A DNA stretch of 64,000 nt from Halotalea alkalilenta DSM 17697 (GTDB taxonomy: Bacteria; Pseudomonadota; Gammaproteobacteria; Pseudomonadales; Halomonadaceae): positions 61,144 to 125,143 of the forward strand of contig NZ_JHYY01000026.1 of NCBI RefSeq assembly GCF_000621205.1. Reading direction: 5' to 3'. Position 1 is the stretch's first letter. Every line of letters begins with the position of its first letter. Under the pieces are notes generated by a model. The model saw only the letters and a list, made by a program, of their open reading frames with translations. It ran no database searches and was not told the origin of the DNA. This document shows positions 8,052 through 16,019 of the stretch, in pieces. A program made the position numbers and the translations under genes.

Positions 8052-9246
8052 CCCCGATCTCCTTCACCAGATGCCATTTGGCCAGCAGGCGGTCGCACAG
8101 GACTCGATCTTTTTCCCGCTTAGTCTTGATATTGCAGTTGTTGTCGCCACGCAGGATGACGTTCACTGTACGGGCACGATCTTTCCCAATCTTTTTTAGT
8201 TTGATAGACAGTTTGGCGTAGGTCAGGTGATGGTCACTGAAGTCAAAGGTGGGGCCGATCAATGACTTGGCAGCCACATAGATGTCATCTACGTCCTTGG
8301 CCCGAATTTTCACCAAGAGCGAGCGGCCGTTGGCAGCGGTGTAACCAAGCTCGACAACCTTGACCGATGCCACTGCCGGTTCATCGGCAATATCAAAGTT
8401 TCTCGGTGCAGTGAGGCTTTGATAGTCATACTGCTTGAGCGGGATCTTCTCGCCAGTGATGGGTGACTGAAGCAGTGAGTCCGCTACCGTACGCGCGAGC
8501 GTTTCTCGGCCAGCCGTGTCTTTCGACAGCACCTCAAGGTGGCCATTCGCGGGTTCGTATGTGATGTGTGACGAGATGGCCCGAATCACTTCCTGGTGAA
8601 CCAACTCGCTGTGTTGAACGTAGTCCTCAATCACCGGCGGACGGTTGTGGTGGATACTGATCTGATAAAGCTCTACGTCATCGCCGGTTTGCGTATCGGG
8701 CCGTAGCCGCCTGAAAATCTGCACGGCAACAGCGTCATTGGAGCATCCGAGTTGTTGTGCAACGGTTTGGTGGAATGCGGCCTTGGTCGCATCATCGTCC
8801 AATACTTCAAGGTTGGCGGGGGCCATGAAGCCGGAGTAGCAGGAAGTACTTTGCCGGAATACGTCGGCCTGTCGGGCGTTCAGAGCTTCCTCGAAGATCA
8901 TGGGTTCATTAGTGTGCAGCCACAGCGCCCGTTGGTACTGGTTTGGGATTGCAGCGAATTCTTCCCGAGCAACTTCGTCGAAGATTTCCTCCTTGAAGCC
9001 GTCGATGACGTCCTGGCCTGGGCCGTCCGACAAGAGAACAATACGTTCAGCCACCTCTTCGATCTGTTGTCGTGCCCTCACCCCAATGGTGGCGAGAACT
9101 TCCTCCATTCGCGCACGCTGCTCTTTTTTTGGCTTCTTTTTTTCCGGTTCCGGCATGCTCAAGCGGAACTCGTCCACCATGAATGAGTGAAACACCTCGG
9201 GTGGCAGGTGGCTTAGGAGCTTGCTTAAGTTCTCTGCATCGTTCAT
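8014..9246 (-). CDS. Unknown protein A of the XRE/ImmA-linked two-gene operon
   Basis: 410 aa, unrecognised. A short lysine/glutamate-rich linker (PEPEKKKPKKEQRARMEE, residues 33-50) follows an N-terminal helical segment. The central part is mixed, and the C-terminal third is basic (KLSIKLKKIGKDRARTVNV, then KTKREKDRVLCDRLLAKW), which may bind nucleic acid. No catalytic motif I can name is present. It is the first gene after the divergent promoter at 9359-9387, which lies between two inverted copies of an operator-like sequence. Its end overlaps protein B. Function unknown. Confidence 0.6.
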   Translation of the reverse strand: MNDAENLSKLLSHLPPEVFHSFMVDEFRLSMPEPEKKKPKKEQRARMEEVLATIGVRARQQIEEVAERIVLLSDGPGQDVIDGFKEEIFDEVAREEFAAIPNQYQRALWLHTNEPMIFEEALNARQADVFRQSTSCYSGFMAPANLEVLDDDATKAAFHQTVAQQLGCSNDAVAVQIFRRLRPDTQTGDDVELYQISIHHNRPPVIEDYVQHSELVHQEVIRAISSHITYEPANGHLEVLSKDTAGRETLARTVADSLLQSPITGEKIPLKQYDYQSLTAPRNFDIADEPAVASVKVVELGYTAANGRSLLVKIRAKDVDDIYVAAKSLIGPTFDFSDHHLTYAKLSIKLKKIGKDRARTVNVILRGDNNCNIKTKREKDRVLCDRLLAKWHLVKEIGDGVKTPIDTVAA

Positions 9247-9335
9247 CTACATACCCTCTTATGGGATCGTCGCTAGGGTTGGTATCTGCCCTTCCGGCCC
9301 CTTTTTCTTCGTATCGGGGTGTGCAGATTGATGTC

Positions 9336-9408
9336 GTTCGGTATGCCGAACAAATTCGATTGTCAGTGCTCATGATGGGTTTGTCAAGCAGGTACGAATT
9401 TGTTCGGC
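9336..9408. promoter_or_regulatory. Paired operator sites for the XRE repressor
   Basis: A 14-bp sequence GCCGAACAAATTCG at 9345-9358 recurs as its exact reverse complement at 9395-9408. The left copy also forms the palindrome GTTCGG-N4-CCGAAC at 9336-9351. The two copies flank the leftward promoter, one downstream of its -10 and one upstream of its -35. This is the expected layout for repression of the unknown operon by the adjacent XRE protein. The sequence symmetry is direct; the bound protein is inferred. Confidence 0.7.
9359..9387 (-). promoter_or_regulatory. Sigma70-type promoter for the unknown two-gene operon
   Basis: Leftward -35 TTGACA (9387-9382), 17-bp spacer, -10 GACAAT (9364-9359). 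The start codon of the 410-aa gene follows about 105 bases after the predicted transcript start. The promoter is enclosed by the two inverted operator copies. Confidence 0.7.
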
Positions 9409-9455
9409 GTGGTGGTACTATTTGCGGCCTGATGCGAACATATGAGGAGAGATCG

Positions 9456-9776
9456 GTGCCATCACCCCTGGGGGACAAAATCCGTATGTTGCGGAAGCAA
9501 AAGAAGCTCAGCCTTGATCAGTTAGCCGAGAGGACGGACTCCAGCAAGAGCTACATCTGGGAGCTGGAGAACAAGGACGATCCGAAACCATCGGCTGAAA
9601 AAATTGGCAAAATCGCTGCTGTACTGGAAGTCACAGCGGAGTTCCTGCTGACCGAGGCAACGACCACACCCGATGAGGCGGTGGTCGATGAAGCCTTCTT
9701 CCGCAAGTACAAAACTATGTCGGAGCCGGACAAGAAGAAGATCCGCAAGATTCTCGATGCCTGGGACGACGAATGA
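9456..9776 (+). CDS. XRE-family transcriptional repressor
   Basis: 106 aa from a GTG preceded by GAGGAG at 9 bases; longer upstream starts have no ribosome site. Residues 5-62 form a Cro/CI-type helix-turn-helix (LGDKIRMLRKQKKLSLDQ, then TDSSKSYIWELENKDD). The acidic C-terminal tail ends in KKKIRKILDAWDDE. The gene overlaps the ImmA/IrrE protease gene by 4 bp, the arrangement known for ImmR-ImmA and DdrO-IrrE pairs in which the protease inactivates the repressor. It likely binds the inverted operators at 9336-9408 and silences the divergent operon and perhaps itself. XRE/ImmA pairs can also be toxin-antitoxin type (RosmerTA), which cannot be excluded. Confidence 0.85.
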   Translation: MPSPLGDKIRMLRKQKKLSLDQLAERTDSSKSYIWELENKDDPKPSAEKIGKIAAVLEVTAEFLLTEATTTPDEAVVDEAFFRKYKTMSEPDKKKIRKILDAWDDE

Positions 9777-10684
9777 CGATTGTCAAAAAGCCCATGGCCG
9801 AGGCCAACCGCATCTCGGTCATGCTGAATACGGTATTCGGTGTGGAGCGCTTTCCGGTCAAGGTGGATGAGCTGGCGCTGGAGTATTCACGCCAGTGTTT
9901 TTCGGATTCACCGATTGCCAAGGTTCAGGGTGAAGACCTGGATGATTTCGACGGTCTGTTGAAAGCCAACAAGACACGTTCCAAGTGGCTAATCCTCTAC
10001 AACAGTGCCACACCGTCAGAGGGGCGAAAACGCTTCACCATTGCGCATGAGTTCGGCCATTACATCCTGCACCGTCACCGGCAGAGCCTTTTCGAGTGTG
10101 GTGACGGTGACATTGAAACTGGCGACAACAACGGTCGTGACATCGAAGCTGAGGCGGATTTGTTCGCCTCGACCTTGCTGATGCCGTTGGATGACTTCAG
10201 GCGTCAGGTGGATAGGCAGCCAGTCAGCTTTGATCTGCTGGGCCATTGCGCCGATCGGTACGGGGTTTCCTTGACGGCTGCGGCCCTGCGTTGGGTAGAG
10301 ATTGCACCTATGCGGGCGGTGCTGGTGGCGAGTCGGGACGACCATATGCTCTGGGCCAAGTCGAGCAAGTCGGCCCTGAAGTCTGGCGCTTACTTCGCGA
10401 CCCGCAAGAACACTATCGAACTGCCTCACGACGCCCTCGCGCACAGTTTCAATGCTTTTGGAGGAGCTGATATCCAGACCGGGCACGCACAGTCGTGGTT
10501 TGCCAGTGAGCCTGCGGGTATGTCGGTCACGGAGATGACACGCGTCGCGGGTCAGTACGACTACACGCTGACACTGTTGTTGCTTCCGGAAGCCGAATGG
10601 CAGGGGGCACATCATGACGACGAAGAACCAGAGGAAGATACTTACGACCGTTTCATTCGCAACGGCCAGTTTCCTGTTAAATAG
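9773..10684 (+). CDS. ImmA/IrrE-family metallo-endopeptidase
   Basis: 303 aa. The zinc protease motif HEFGH is at residues 92-96 (RFTIAHEFGHYILH). A downstream Glu-containing helix, DIEAEADLFASTLLMP (near 121-136), supplies the third ligand and is typical of the IrrE/ImmA family. A C-terminal domain of about 150 residues follows and ends in an acidic stretch (DDEEPEEDTYDR). Family members cleave XRE repressors when a phage or ICE is induced. The 4-bp overlap with the XRE gene supports such a pair. Catalytic residues are intact, so it should be active. Confidence 0.88.
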   Translation: MTIVKKPMAEANRISVMLNTVFGVERFPVKVDELALEYSRQCFSDSPIAKVQGEDLDDFDGLLKANKTRSKWLILYNSATPSEGRKRFTIAHEFGHYILHRHRQSLFECGDGDIETGDNNGRDIEAEADLFASTLLMPLDDFRRQVDRQPVSFDLLGHCADRYGVSLTAAALRWVEIAPMRAVLVASRDDHMLWAKSSKSALKSGAYFATRKNTIELPHDALAHSFNAFGGADIQTGHAQSWFASEPAGMSVTEMTRVAGQYDYTLTLLLLPEAEWQGAHHDDEEPEEDTYDRFIRNGQFPVK

Positions 10685-10816
10685 TCGGCGCTGACGCGCG
10701 GCTTTTCGTACTATCCCGCATTCGTCCGCAGGCGTTCGAAACGCCCTCATGGCGTTGGCGGTCCTTCATCCGGACAATTTCACTGTATGTGAGTTTGACG
10801 GAGAGGGTCGCTCCCA

Positions 10817-11035
10817 ATGCACCAAATAAACCATTTACTACCAGAGCGGATGACGCCACAGCAGCGTCGCCATGAGGTCGCGTCGTTGCTGGCCCACGGC
10901 CTGGCGCGCCTGCGCATGACTAGCAAGGAGCAGTCCGCACCCAGTGCTGGAGAGGGCGAGTTTGAGCTTGGCTTCTCTGCTAACCAGCGCGTTCATACAG
11001 ACCCCGTCAACAAGACCACTACGGAGTCGAAATGA
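10817..11035 (+). CDS. Small conserved protein upstream of the DUF2924 gene
   Basis: 72 aa (MHQINHLLPERMTPQQRRHEVASLLAHGLARL at the start). A small helical protein of this appearance usually precedes DUF2924-recombinase gene pairs in prophages and islands, by my recollection. Its stop overlaps the ATG of the DUF2924 gene (ATGA), so the three to four genes form one rightward operon. The C-terminal half is polar and probably disordered. No function is known. Confidence 0.6.
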   Translation: MHQINHLLPERMTPQQRRHEVASLLAHGLARLRMTSKEQSAPSAGEGEFELGFSANQRVHTDPVNKTTTESK

Positions 11036-11538
11036 GCATGCAAACACCCAAGTCTTCAATGCCACCTTCGGTGGCCGCACAAGTCGCCGGCTTGCCCGAG
11101 CTGTCAATGGCAGAGATCAGAGCGCTTTGGCAGCAACTGGTCGGTGGCGAAACGCCAACCCACAATCGCCAGTTTCTTGAGCGCCGTATCGCGTACAAGC
11201 TGCAAGAAGTAGCGTTTCGCAAGGTTGACGCCAACCTGCTGGATCGTAACCGGCGTCGCATCGCCTCTCTGGTTGAAACCGGGAAGGTGAGAAAGCGTGA
11301 CCGTGATTACCGTCCGGCTGCTGGCACAGTGCTGGTTCGTGAATATAAGGGGGTCGAGTATCGCGTGATTACGACCGCCGACGGCCAGTACGACTTTCAG
11401 GGCCGGATGTTCCCCAGCCTCTCGATGATCGCTCGTGAGATCACCGGCATGCGCTGGTCGGGGCCGTTATTCTTTGGGCTCAGGCCGCCATCAAACGCCA
11501 GGACCAAGGCATCTTCGAAAAAGAGAGGTGGACAATGA
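11032..11538 (+). CDS. DUF2924 protein
   Basis: 168 aa. The N-terminal part carries the DUF2924 hallmark LPELSMAEIRALWQQLVG ... NRQFLERRIAYKLQE. The central part is a small beta domain with GTVLVREYKGVEYRV and FPSLSMIAREITG, and the tail is basic (KASSKKRGGQ). Members of the family are regularly encoded just before a serine recombinase in proteobacterial elements. A helper role in integration/excision is plausible but unproven. It overlaps the recombinase start by 4 bp. Confidence 0.85.
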   Translation: MSMQTPKSSMPPSVAAQVAGLPELSMAEIRALWQQLVGGETPTHNRQFLERRIAYKLQEVAFRKVDANLLDRNRRRIASLVETGKVRKRDRDYRPAAGTVLVREYKGVEYRVITTADGQYDFQGRMFPSLSMIAREITGMRWSGPLFFGLRPPSNARTKASSKKRGGQ

Positions 11539-12890
11539 GCGAGGTCCTGAAGCGCCGGATGCGCTGCGCGGTCTATACGCGAAAATCCACCGACGAGGGG
11601 CTGGACCAGGAATACAACTCCATTGATGCCCAGCGCGATGCGGGTCATGCCTACATCGCCAGTCAACGCTCCGAGGGCTGGATACCCGTAGCTGATGACT
11701 ACGATGATCCGGCCTTCTCCGGCGGCAATATGGAGCGCCCAGCCCTCAAACGGATGATGGCGGACATCGAGGCGGGGATGATCGACGTGGTCGTTATCTA
11801 CAAGATCGACCGCCTGACACGCAGCCTGACGGACTTTTCCAAGATGGTCGAGGTGTTCGAGCGCTACGGCGTATCCTTCGTGTCGGTCACCCAGCAGTTC
11901 AACACGACGACCTCTATGGGTCGGTTGATGCTGAACATCCTGCTGTCGTTTGCTCAGTTCGAACGCGAGGTCACCGGTGAGCGTATCCGCGACAAGATCG
12001 CGGCCAGCAAGCGTAAGGGTATGTGGATGGGAGGCATACCACCACTTGGATACGACGTGGCAAACCGCCGGTTGGTGCCCAATGAGCGCGAGGCCAAGCT
12101 GATTCGCCATATCTTTCAGCGTTTTGTTGAGCTTGGTTCCACGACGTTATTGGTTAAGGAGTTGAAGCTCGACGGTGTGACGTCAAAATCTTGGGTCACG
12201 AAGGAGGGCCGAACCAGAGAGGGCAGGCCGATCGATAAAGGCCACGTCTACAAAATTCTTGGCAATCGTACCTACCTTGGTGAGTTGAGACATAAAGATC
12301 AGTGGTTTCAAGCAGAGCATCTGCCCATCATCGACCAGGAGCTGTGGGACAGCGCTCGTGCGATTCTGGCCACCAACGGGCGGGTTCGCGGCAATGCAAC
12401 ACGCGCCAAGGTTCCCTATCTGCTCAAGGGCATCGTATTCGGCAATGATGGCCGAGCATTGTCGCCGTGGCATACCACCAAGAAGAATGGCCGTCGGTAC
12501 CGCTACTATGTGCCCCAGCGCGATGCCAAAGAGCATGCGGGTGCCTCGGGCCTGCCGCGCCTGCCCGCAGCAGAGCTCGAGTCAGCGGTACTTGATCAAC
12601 TGCGCGCGATCTTGCGAGCCCCAAACCTCTTGGGTGAGATGTTGCCGCAGGCGATCCAACTTGATCCGACCTTGGACGAAGCCAAGGTTACAGTGGCCAT
12701 GACCCGGCTCGACATGATTTGGGATCAACTGTTCCCCGCCGAGCAGAGTCGGATCGTCAAGCTACTGGTGGAAAAGGTCATCGTGTCCCCCAACGATCTT
12801 GAAGTGCGGCTGCGCGCCAACGGCATCGAACGGCTGGTGTTGGAGCTTCGTCCAGAATCAGTAGATCAACAGCAGGAGGCAATGGCATGA
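11535..12890 (+). CDS. Serine recombinase (integrase of the element)
   Basis: 451 aa. The N-terminal resolvase/invertase domain has the nucleophile in YTRKSTDEG (Ser18) and the downstream DR-type catalytic segment (IYKIDRLTRSLTDF, then FAQFEREVTGERIRDKI). A recombinase domain and a long C-terminal region follow. The usual zinc ribbon of large serine integrases is degenerate here: the expected CxxC pair at LLKGIVFGNDGRALSP is missing, which is worth noting. The gene lies next to the 3' end of ssrA, so integration there is inferred. It overlaps the accessory gene downstream by 4 bp. Confidence 0.88.
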   Translation: MSEVLKRRMRCAVYTRKSTDEGLDQEYNSIDAQRDAGHAYIASQRSEGWIPVADDYDDPAFSGGNMERPALKRMMADIEAGMIDVVVIYKIDRLTRSLTDFSKMVEVFERYGVSFVSVTQQFNTTTSMGRLMLNILLSFAQFEREVTGERIRDKIAASKRKGMWMGGIPPLGYDVANRRLVPNEREAKLIRHIFQRFVELGSTTLLVKELKLDGVTSKSWVTKEGRTREGRPIDKGHVYKILGNRTYLGELRHKDQWFQAEHLPIIDQELWDSARAILATNGRVRGNATRAKVPYLLKGIVFGNDGRALSPWHTTKKNGRRYRYYVPQRDAKEHAGASGLPRLPAAELESAVLDQLRAILRAPNLLGEMLPQAIQLDPTLDEAKVTVAMTRLDMIWDQLFPAEQSRIVKLLVEKVIVSPNDLEVRLRANGIERLVLELRPESVDQQQEAMA

Positions 12891-13318
12891 GCGACATCCG
12901 CATTCAGAAGACCGGTGAGCCGGACATTGTTGAGGCGAGTGACGGAAGGCTGACCTTGTCCGTGCCGATTCAGATCAAACGCCGCAGTGGTCGAAAGCTG
13001 GTCACTTTGCCAAATGGTGAAACCGCACCGGTGAGGCCGTGGGACGTGACTCCGACGTCGGTGCAGCTGGCGTTGGCAAGGGGGCATCGCTGGCTGGCGA
13101 TGCTCGAATCAGGCGAGGCAAAAACGCTGAAGGAGATCGCGGTGCGTGAGGGTATCGATAACAGCTACGTCAGCCGGATGGTCAACCTGACCACGCTGGC
13201 ACCTGACATCGTGGCCGCCATCCTGGACGACACACTGCCGAACCATGTCACGTTGTTCGATCTGGCAGTTGATCCGCCAGCGCTGTGGGATGAGCAGCGG
13301 GCGAAGGTCGGACTATGA
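12887..13318 (+). CDS. Recombinase accessory protein with helix-turn-helix
   Basis: 143 aa. The N-terminus is a short beta region (RLTLSVPIQIKRRSGRKLVTLPNGE). Residues about 60-110 form a helix-turn-helix (GEAKTLKEIAVREGIDNSYVSRMVNL) like those of KorB/ParB-type proteins. Such proteins follow serine recombinases of this type, overlapping them by a few bases as here. It may act as a directionality or targeting factor; this is inference. It is the last gene of the element before ssrA. Confidence 0.65.
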   Translation: MSDIRIQKTGEPDIVEASDGRLTLSVPIQIKRRSGRKLVTLPNGETAPVRPWDVTPTSVQLALARGHRWLAMLESGEAKTLKEIAVREGIDNSYVSRMVNLTTLAPDIVAAILDDTLPNHVTLFDLAVDPPALWDEQRAKVGL

Positions 13319-13567
13319 TCCGTCTCCTTCGCCTGCCGAAGCTGCAATCCAACCGTTTGATTCGTCCGGACGTAACCCATTGATATATAAGTGCCTGAGT
13401 TGTGGCCTTTGCGGACTTCGGGCCGGTTTCAGGGAGCGAGGTCGGAGCGAGGAATGGCGAGGAGAGAGTGAAATGTTGCCCGGAACGGCCAGATCGGGCG
13501 GTTGGCGAAGTCCACAGGCTTCCGCAGGAACTCTCGACAACACGCGGGAACCGGCGCGATCAGGCAA
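13319..13567. other. Junction region between the element and ssrA
   Basis: No convincing gene. The stretch separates the recombinase module from the ssrA terminator and should contain one attachment site, but the second copy needed to define it lies outside the window. Confidence 0.4.
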
Positions 13568-13601
13568 GAAAAAACCCCAACTGATAACAGTTGGGGTTTT
13601 G
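13568..13601 (-). terminator. ssrA: ssrA terminator
   Basis: AAAACCCCAACTG-ATAA-CAGTTGGGGTTTT, a perfect 13-bp hairpin with a T-run on the leftward strand, five bases after the tmRNA 3' end. Confidence 0.9.
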
Positions 13602-13605
13602 ATGT

Positions 13606-13988
13606 TGGTGGAGGCGGCGGGAGTTGAACCCGCGTCCGCCGGCACTCGTCCGTTGGCTCTACATGCTTAGTTCCGTCTTTTGATCTAACGTCATCGGCTC
13701 CGACGGGCAGGATCCGCTGACGCGAGCCTTCTAAGATTTAGCATTCGAGGAGAAGGCACCCACGAACACGATCCCATCAGTTTTAGCTCACGCCCGTCCG
13801 CGATGAATGGGCACATCGCTTTCGGGTAGAACAGGTTTTCAAGCAGGTTTAGGCTGCGAGAGCACCTTTCTGAGCATAGGTTTCGTCGTTTGCGACTATA
13901 TCATTTGTAACGTTTTATTAACGAGATACGTTACGCTCTCGGCATGCACCTCGGGATTTGCCACCAGCGTCGAATCCATAACGCCCCC
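13606..13988 (-). ncRNA. ssrA: tmRNA
   Basis: 383 nt. The tRNA-like ends pair (5' GGGGGCG with 3' CGCCTCC, then ACCA), the T-arm GGGTTCAACTCCC is present, and the 5' part contains ATGGATTCGACG as in other tmRNAs. The tag frame at 13893-13849 starts after ATAGTC and encodes ANDETYAQKGALAA then stop. The tag is 14 residues against 10 in E. coli, with the usual LAA degradation signal. It rescues stalled ribosomes with SmpB, encoded immediately upstream in the same direction. The 3' end is the presumed insertion site of the phage-like element. Confidence 0.95.
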
Positions 13989-14091
13989 GAAACTCAGCGA
14001 GCATAGCAGATGGCGTGATCCAGGCCAATGCGGCTGCGCTGTAATCGGATAATGGGGCTGATCGAGTCCTTTTCAACCCCATGCTCTCGCA

Positions 14092-14571
14092 TCAGCGGCT
14101 CTCCCGCATGATGCGTCCTTTCTGGCGTTCCCAGTCGCGGTTCTTTTCCGCGGCGCGTTTGTCGTGCAGTTTCTTGCCGACCACCAGCGCGAGCTCGCAC
14201 TTGACCAGGTGGCCCTTCCAGTAGAGGCGCAGGGGGACGCAGGTGTGGCCCTTGTCCTGGGTGCGTGAAAAGATCCTGGCGACCTCTTTCTTGTGCAGCA
14301 GGAGCTTACGGGTGCGGTCTGGCTCTGGGACGTTGTGGGTGCTGGCGGTCGGTAGCGGTGCGATGTGGGAACCGAGCAGCCAGGCCTCGCCATTCTTGAC
14401 CAGTATGTAGGTATCGGTGAGCTGTCCCTTGCCGGCCCGCAGGCTCTTCACTTCCCATCCCGCGAGGGCCAAGCCCGCTTCGAAGGTTTCTTCGATATGG
14501 TATTCGTGTCGCGCCTTGCGATTCTGGGCAATGAGATTGCTGCCCGGCGCTTGGCCTTTCTTCTTGCCCAT
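14092..14571 (-). CDS. smpB: SsrA-binding protein SmpB
   Basis: 159 aa from [20 protein letters not shown]; the longer frame upstream is rejected. The OB-fold body is recognisable ([25 protein letters not shown], then [29 protein letters not shown]). The C-terminal basic tail, [17 protein letters not shown], is the part that enters the decoding centre. It binds tmRNA and delivers it to stalled ribosomes. It lies about 100 bases upstream of ssrA in the same orientation and diverges from ratA. Confidence 0.97.
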   Translation of the reverse strand: MGKKKGQAPGSNLIAQNRKARHEYHIEETFEAGLALAGWEVKSLRAGKGQLTDTYILVKNGEAWLLGSHIAPLPTASTHNVPEPDRTRKLLLHKKEVARIFSRTQDKGHTCVPLRLYWKGHLVKCELALVVGKKLHDKRAAEKNRDWERQKGRIMRESR

Positions 14572-14773
14572 GAGACCTCGCGAGTCGGAAACAAAGTAGG
14601 GAGTCGGACGATGCGGCTTGATCCGCGAGCGGCCGAACAAAGCACGTCGCGCTACTGGCATCGCATGCTGCGCTACCAGCAGGATGGGGGCAGCATGGTA
14701 TCATTCAAGGCTTTGAACCTGGAACAGGCGGGCGATGATACCCGGTCATCGCGACGTCGTCAGCGGAGGGCGC

Positions 14774-15208
14774 ATGCCTACGGTGAAAAGGACCGCGTTG
14801 GTGCGGCACTCCAGTCGACAGATGTTCGACTTGGTCAACGATTTCGAAAGCTACCCACAATTCCTCCCTGGATGCCGCGCGGCGCGATTGATCGAGCGCA
14901 CCGACGACTACCTGATCGGTGAGATGACCCTTGCCAAAGGGGGAATCAAGCAGAGCGTCGTCACCCGCAACGATCTCCACGCCCCTGAGCGTATCGATCT
15001 GTCACTGGTCAAAGGCCCGTTCAAGAGCCTCGATGGCTATTGGCGTTTCGAGCCGCTGAGCGATGAGAGCTGCAGGGTGACGCTGGAGATGCGGTTCGAT
15101 TTCTCCAACCGCTTGCTGGGTATGGCTTTCGGACAGCTGTTCGGCCAAGTGGCCGGGCAGTTGGTGGATGCCTTTACCCGGCGTGCGGATCAGGTTCATG
15201 GTGGCTGA
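14774..15208 (+). CDS. ratA: Ribosome association toxin / coenzyme Q-binding START-domain protein RatA
   Basis: 144 aa from MPTVKRTALV, preceded by GGAGGG. The START/polyketide-cyclase-like fold is recognised by SRQMFDLVNDFESYPQFLPGC near the N-terminus and by MRFDFSNRLLGMAFGQLF near the end. Homologues (YfjG, Coq10-like) bind quinones or, in E. coli, interfere with 70S assembly; which applies here is unknown. It overlaps rnfH by 11 bases, the same pair as in E. coli and Pseudomonas next to smpB. Confidence 0.9.
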   Translation: MPTVKRTALVRHSSRQMFDLVNDFESYPQFLPGCRAARLIERTDDYLIGEMTLAKGGIKQSVVTRNDLHAPERIDLSLVKGPFKSLDGYWRFEPLSDESCRVTLEMRFDFSNRLLGMAFGQLFGQVAGQLVDAFTRRADQVHGG

Positions 15209-15500
15209 AGAAAACATCAGGGTGGAAATCGCGCTCGCGGCAGGAGGCGAACAGCGCCTTGTGAGCCTAAGCGTTGCCGCGGGTACTACGATACGCCAGG
15301 CCTTCGTCATGGCCGGACGAGGCGGTGCGCTTGGCGTGGCGGATGAGCGCTGGCTGGCTGAGGCGCCGCTTGGTGTCTTCGGTGAGCGAATACGCGAGCC
15401 CGAAACGGAAACGGTCTCCAATGGAGACCGAATCGAAGTTTATTCACCGCTCAAGGTGGATCCCAAATCGGCCCGCCGGGCGCGGGCCAAAGATCGCTAA
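15198..15500 (+). CDS. rnfH: RnfH family ubiquitin-like protein
   Basis: 100 aa from MVAEENIRVEIALA. It has a ubiquitin-like beta-grasp pattern ending in NGDRIEVYSPLKVDPKSARRARAK, the signature of the RnfH/YfjF (UPF0125) family. The function is unclear; in E. coli it is paired with RatA. It is translated with ratA, overlapping its end. Confidence 0.88.
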   Translation: MVAEENIRVEIALAAGGEQRLVSLSVAAGTTIRQAFVMAGRGGALGVADERWLAEAPLGVFGERIREPETETVSNGDRIEVYSPLKVDPKSARRARAKDR

Positions 15501-15513
15501 CGGTCCGCCGTCC

Positions 15514-15945
15514 TCACTCGCCCGCGCTGGGCGTGGGTGATTGGATCGGACTGACTGGTTGCAGCGGAGTAGTGGTGGCCTCGCTTGCGGGCGGAGCCTG
15601 CTCCCTGGCTGGCGGGGCTGTGCCTATGTCGCCTGAGGTGTCGATGTACGATACCCGGTCATCCTGGAAGTAAAGGCTGACGCGCTTGTCGTAGACCTGT
15701 CCATCAGCGGTGTGCAGCTGGTAAACGTAGTCCCACTGGTCGGCATCGAACGGATTGTCCATGAGCGGTGCACCCATGATGTAGGTGACCTGTTCGCGAG
15801 TCATGCCTTGTTGGACCTGTTGCACCATCTCGGGAGTAATTAGATTACCCTGGGGCTGGTCGCGTTTATAGACGCTGAAAAACCCGCAGCCACCGATCAA
15901 GCTGATCACACAGCAAAGGGTGACGATTCTGATCGAATTTTGCAT
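15514..15945 (-). CDS. bamE: Outer-membrane assembly lipoprotein BamE
   Basis: 143 aa from MQNSIRIVTL. A lipoprotein signal peptide ends in SLIGGC, so the mature protein begins with a lipidated Cys. The SmpA/OmlA fold follows (QGNLITPEMVQQVQQGMTREQVTYIMGAP). A Pro/Ala/Thr-rich C-terminal extension of about 35 residues goes beyond the E. coli protein (113 aa). It is part of the BAM complex that inserts beta-barrel proteins. It is divergent from fur, as in Pseudomonas. Confidence 0.93.
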   Translation of the reverse strand: MQNSIRIVTLCCVISLIGGCGFFSVYKRDQPQGNLITPEMVQQVQQGMTREQVTYIMGAPLMDNPFDADQWDYVYQLHTADGQVYDKRVSLYFQDDRVSYIDTSGDIGTAPPAREQAPPASEATTTPLQPVSPIQSPTPSAGE

Positions 15946-16019
15946 TTGCCCCTGACTTTCCATATCGTTTGCGTTGGTCGATCATACCCGATACATCCAG
16001 CGACTGCGAAGAGCATCCC

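Noticed and set aside
13245..13670. 141-codon rightward frame into the ssrA 3' end
   Set aside because: Reads through the ssrA terminator and tRNA-like domain in antisense, with no ribosome site.
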